Positions 62,724 through 64,000 of a DNA stretch of 64,000 nt are shown here, one piece after another. Each line of letters begins with the position of its first letter. Within the stretch, counting starts at the first letter, position 1. The notes beneath the pieces are model-generated. The model worked only from the letters and a program-made list of their open reading frames with translations. It was not told the origin of the DNA and did not search any database. The stretch is from Pantoea sp. Mb-10 (lineage in GTDB: Bacteria; Pseudomonadota; Gammaproteobacteria; Enterobacterales; Enterobacteriaceae). Made by a program: the position numbers and the translations under genes. Where the stretch lies: NCBI RefSeq assembly GCF_021272205.1, contig NZ_JAJSDX010000003.1, positions 248,001-312,000 on the forward strand, given 5' to 3'.

Positions 62724-63497
62724 ATGAACGTGACGTTTGACGATCTGCTTGAGCCGCTTTTCGCCCTGTGGCTGCCGTTTGTGCGCATCGCCGCTCTGCT
62801 GCATTTTTGCCCGATACTGGACAATCGCGCCTTTACCCGCAAAGCCAAAATCGGTCTGGCGCTGCTGTTAAGCCTGGTGATCACGCCCATGCTTGCAACC
62901 GTGCCGGTGCTGCGCGAATTGCTGTCGGTGCAAAGCCTGCTGCTGACGGCGGAACAGCTGCTGTGGGGGTTACTCTTTGGCCAGATGCTGGGGTGGAGCG
63001 TGCAGGCGCTGCAAACCGCCGGGCATATATTGTCGATGAATATGGGCTTGGGCATGGCGGTGATGAACGATCCGGCCAGCGGTACCTCGACCATGGTCAT
63101 CGCCCAGATTATTTACGCCTGGACTGGCGTGCTATTTTTCTCCATGGATGGGCACTTACTGCTGCTGACGCTGCTTTACAGTGGCTTCACCTACTGGCCT
63201 ATTGGTCAGGCGATCAATGCGCTTACTCTACGCACCGTGGCAGGCGGCATTGGGTGGATGTTCAGCGGTGCGCTGCTGCTGGCGATGCCCACCGTTATCA
63301 TCATGATGCTGGTGCAGGGCGTATTCGGCCTGCTTAACCGCATCTCGCCCACGCTGAATCTGTTTGCTCTTGGCTTTCCTATCAGCATGCTGTTTGGCCT
63401 GTTTTGCTTCACCTTGCTCATCGGCAACGTCGGTAGCCACTATCTCGAACTCACCCAGCAGGTTCTGGCCCTGCTGGATAACATGAGGTCGGCGTGA
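62724..63497 (+). CDS. lfiR: LfiR, export gate protein (FliR-like)
   Basis: 257 aa, about six membrane helices, FliR family, containing LWLPFVRIAALLHFCPILDN and SMNMGLGMAVMNDPASGTST. Two bases after lfiQ. Confidence 0.94.
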   Translation: MNVTFDDLLEPLFALWLPFVRIAALLHFCPILDNRAFTRKAKIGLALLLSLVITPMLATVPVLRELLSVQSLLLTAEQLLWGLLFGQMLGWSVQALQTAGHILSMNMGLGMAVMNDPASGTSTMVIAQIIYAWTGVLFFSMDGHLLLLTLLYSGFTYWPIGQAINALTLRTVAGGIGWMFSGALLLAMPTVIIMMLVQGVFGLLNRISPTLNLFALGFPISMLFGLFCFTLLIGNVGSHYLELTQQVLALLDNMRSA

Positions 63498-64000
63498 TGG
63501 CGGGTGACAAAAGCGAAAAACCCACCGCCGGTAAGCTGCGTAAAGCACGTGAAAAAGGCGATATTCCGCGGGCAAAAGAGGTTAATCTGGCGGTGAGTTT
63601 GGTCATGGCCTTGGTCACGCTCGAGCTCTTTTTTCCCTATTATCAGCAGCTCATCCACGCCGCGTTCCTGGCGGTGCGTCAGATGGCTGACCGCATTCAC
63701 GATAACGGCGCCCTGCATCAGTTTATGCTGACGCAGGTGAAAATTTTGCTGAAATTCCTCGCCACGCTGCTGCCCATTCCGCTCACCGCCGCCCTCGCTA
63801 CGCTGATACCGGGCGGGTGGGTTTTTGTTCTCTCGCGTATTCAGCCGAACGTGAAAAAGCTCAACCCGATTAGCGGCGCTAAGCAGCTGTTTTCCGCCCA
63901 GCACTACACCGACGTGGGGAAGATGATCGCCAAGTGTTTGGTGGTGCTGGCCCTGCTATGGCACTGCGTTCAGGATAACCTCGGCGCCATGATGACTCTG
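63497..64000 (+). CDS. lfhB: LfhB, export gate/substrate switch protein (FlhB-like), cut by window edge
   Basis: First 168 residues. MAGDKSEKPTAGKLRKAREK followed by GDIPRAKEVN is the FlhB N-terminus (the SEKPT motif is seen here), then membrane helices 1-3. The autocleaved NPTH domain lies outside the window. The start overlaps the lfiR stop (TGATG-type). lfhA should follow. Confidence 0.94.
   Translation, partial: MAGDKSEKPTAGKLRKAREKGDIPRAKEVNLAVSLVMALVTLELFFPYYQQLIHAAFLAVRQMADRIHDNGALHQFMLTQVKILLKFLATLLPIPLTAALATLIPGGWVFVLSRIQPNVKKLNPISGAKQLFSAQHYTDVGKMIAKCLVVLALLWHCVQDNLGAMMTL

Noticed and set aside
1-64000. CRISPR arrays, rRNA genes, complete insertion sequences, prophage
   Set aside because: No regularly spaced identical repeats with unique spacers, no rRNA signature, no transposase or phage structural gene was seen.

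Overview
The window is chromosomal DNA from a gamma-proteobacterium of the order Enterobacterales. The evidence is the E. coli-like gene order osmY-ytjA-yjjU-yjjV-deoCABD with prfC beyond osmY, the yciGFE-katN stress operon known from Salmonella, a canonical tRNA-Phe, and an enteric Flag-2 (lateral flagella) locus. The family cannot be fixed from sequence alone. An Erwiniaceae- or Yersiniaceae-like genome is a reasonable guess because WaaL-type LPS genes, an OlsF-like ornithine-lipid synthase, a manganese catalase and Flag-2 occur together.

Layout. 1-5.3 kb: start of a LysR regulator, the yciG-yciF-yciE-katN operon, a CinA/PncC-like amidohydrolase, a small anchored protein paired with a DUF421 protein, and a second KGG-repeat stress protein. 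5.8-9.1 kb: LPS genes (GT8 transferase, O-antigen ligase-like protein, convergent GT2). 9.2-10.4 kb: an AT-rich orphan gene with a possible PD-(D/E)XK core, just downstream of a tRNA-Phe that has its own promoter and terminator. 10.6-12.5 kb: a PBP2 (MrdA-like) gene with no rodA beside it. 12.6-13.8 kb: large GC-rich non-coding repeat element, copy A. 13.9-23.1 kb: deoCABD, yjjV, yjjU, ytjA, osmY and prfC. 23.5-26.1 kb: ferritin and a PAS-GGDEF-EAL protein. 26.3-27.6 kb: copy B of the repeat element. 27.6-31 kb: OlsF-like acyltransferase, orphan NarL-type response regulator, cupin protein.

31.1-64 kb (running off the right edge) is a Flag-2 lateral flagellum locus. It holds motor, sigma factor, hook-length, cap and flagellin genes (lafUTSFEDCBA), a CadC/ToxR-like regulator lafZ with a small ToxS-like partner, lafW, rod/hook/ring genes (lfgL to lfgB), lfgAMN, a flagellin methylase and a GT2 glycosyltransferase coupled to the end of the basal-body operon (lfiJIHGFE), the sigma-54 activator lafK, and the switch/export operon lfiMNPQR-lfhB. 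No chemotaxis gene is present. Two near-perfect sigma-54 promoters (before lfgB and lafB) share an upstream inverted repeat that is a candidate LafK site. Two sigma-28-like promoters (before lafA and lfgM) share a motif attributable to LafS. Together these give a readable cascade: LafK with RpoN, then hook/rod and lafB-U including LafS, then LafS with flagellin and anti-sigma.
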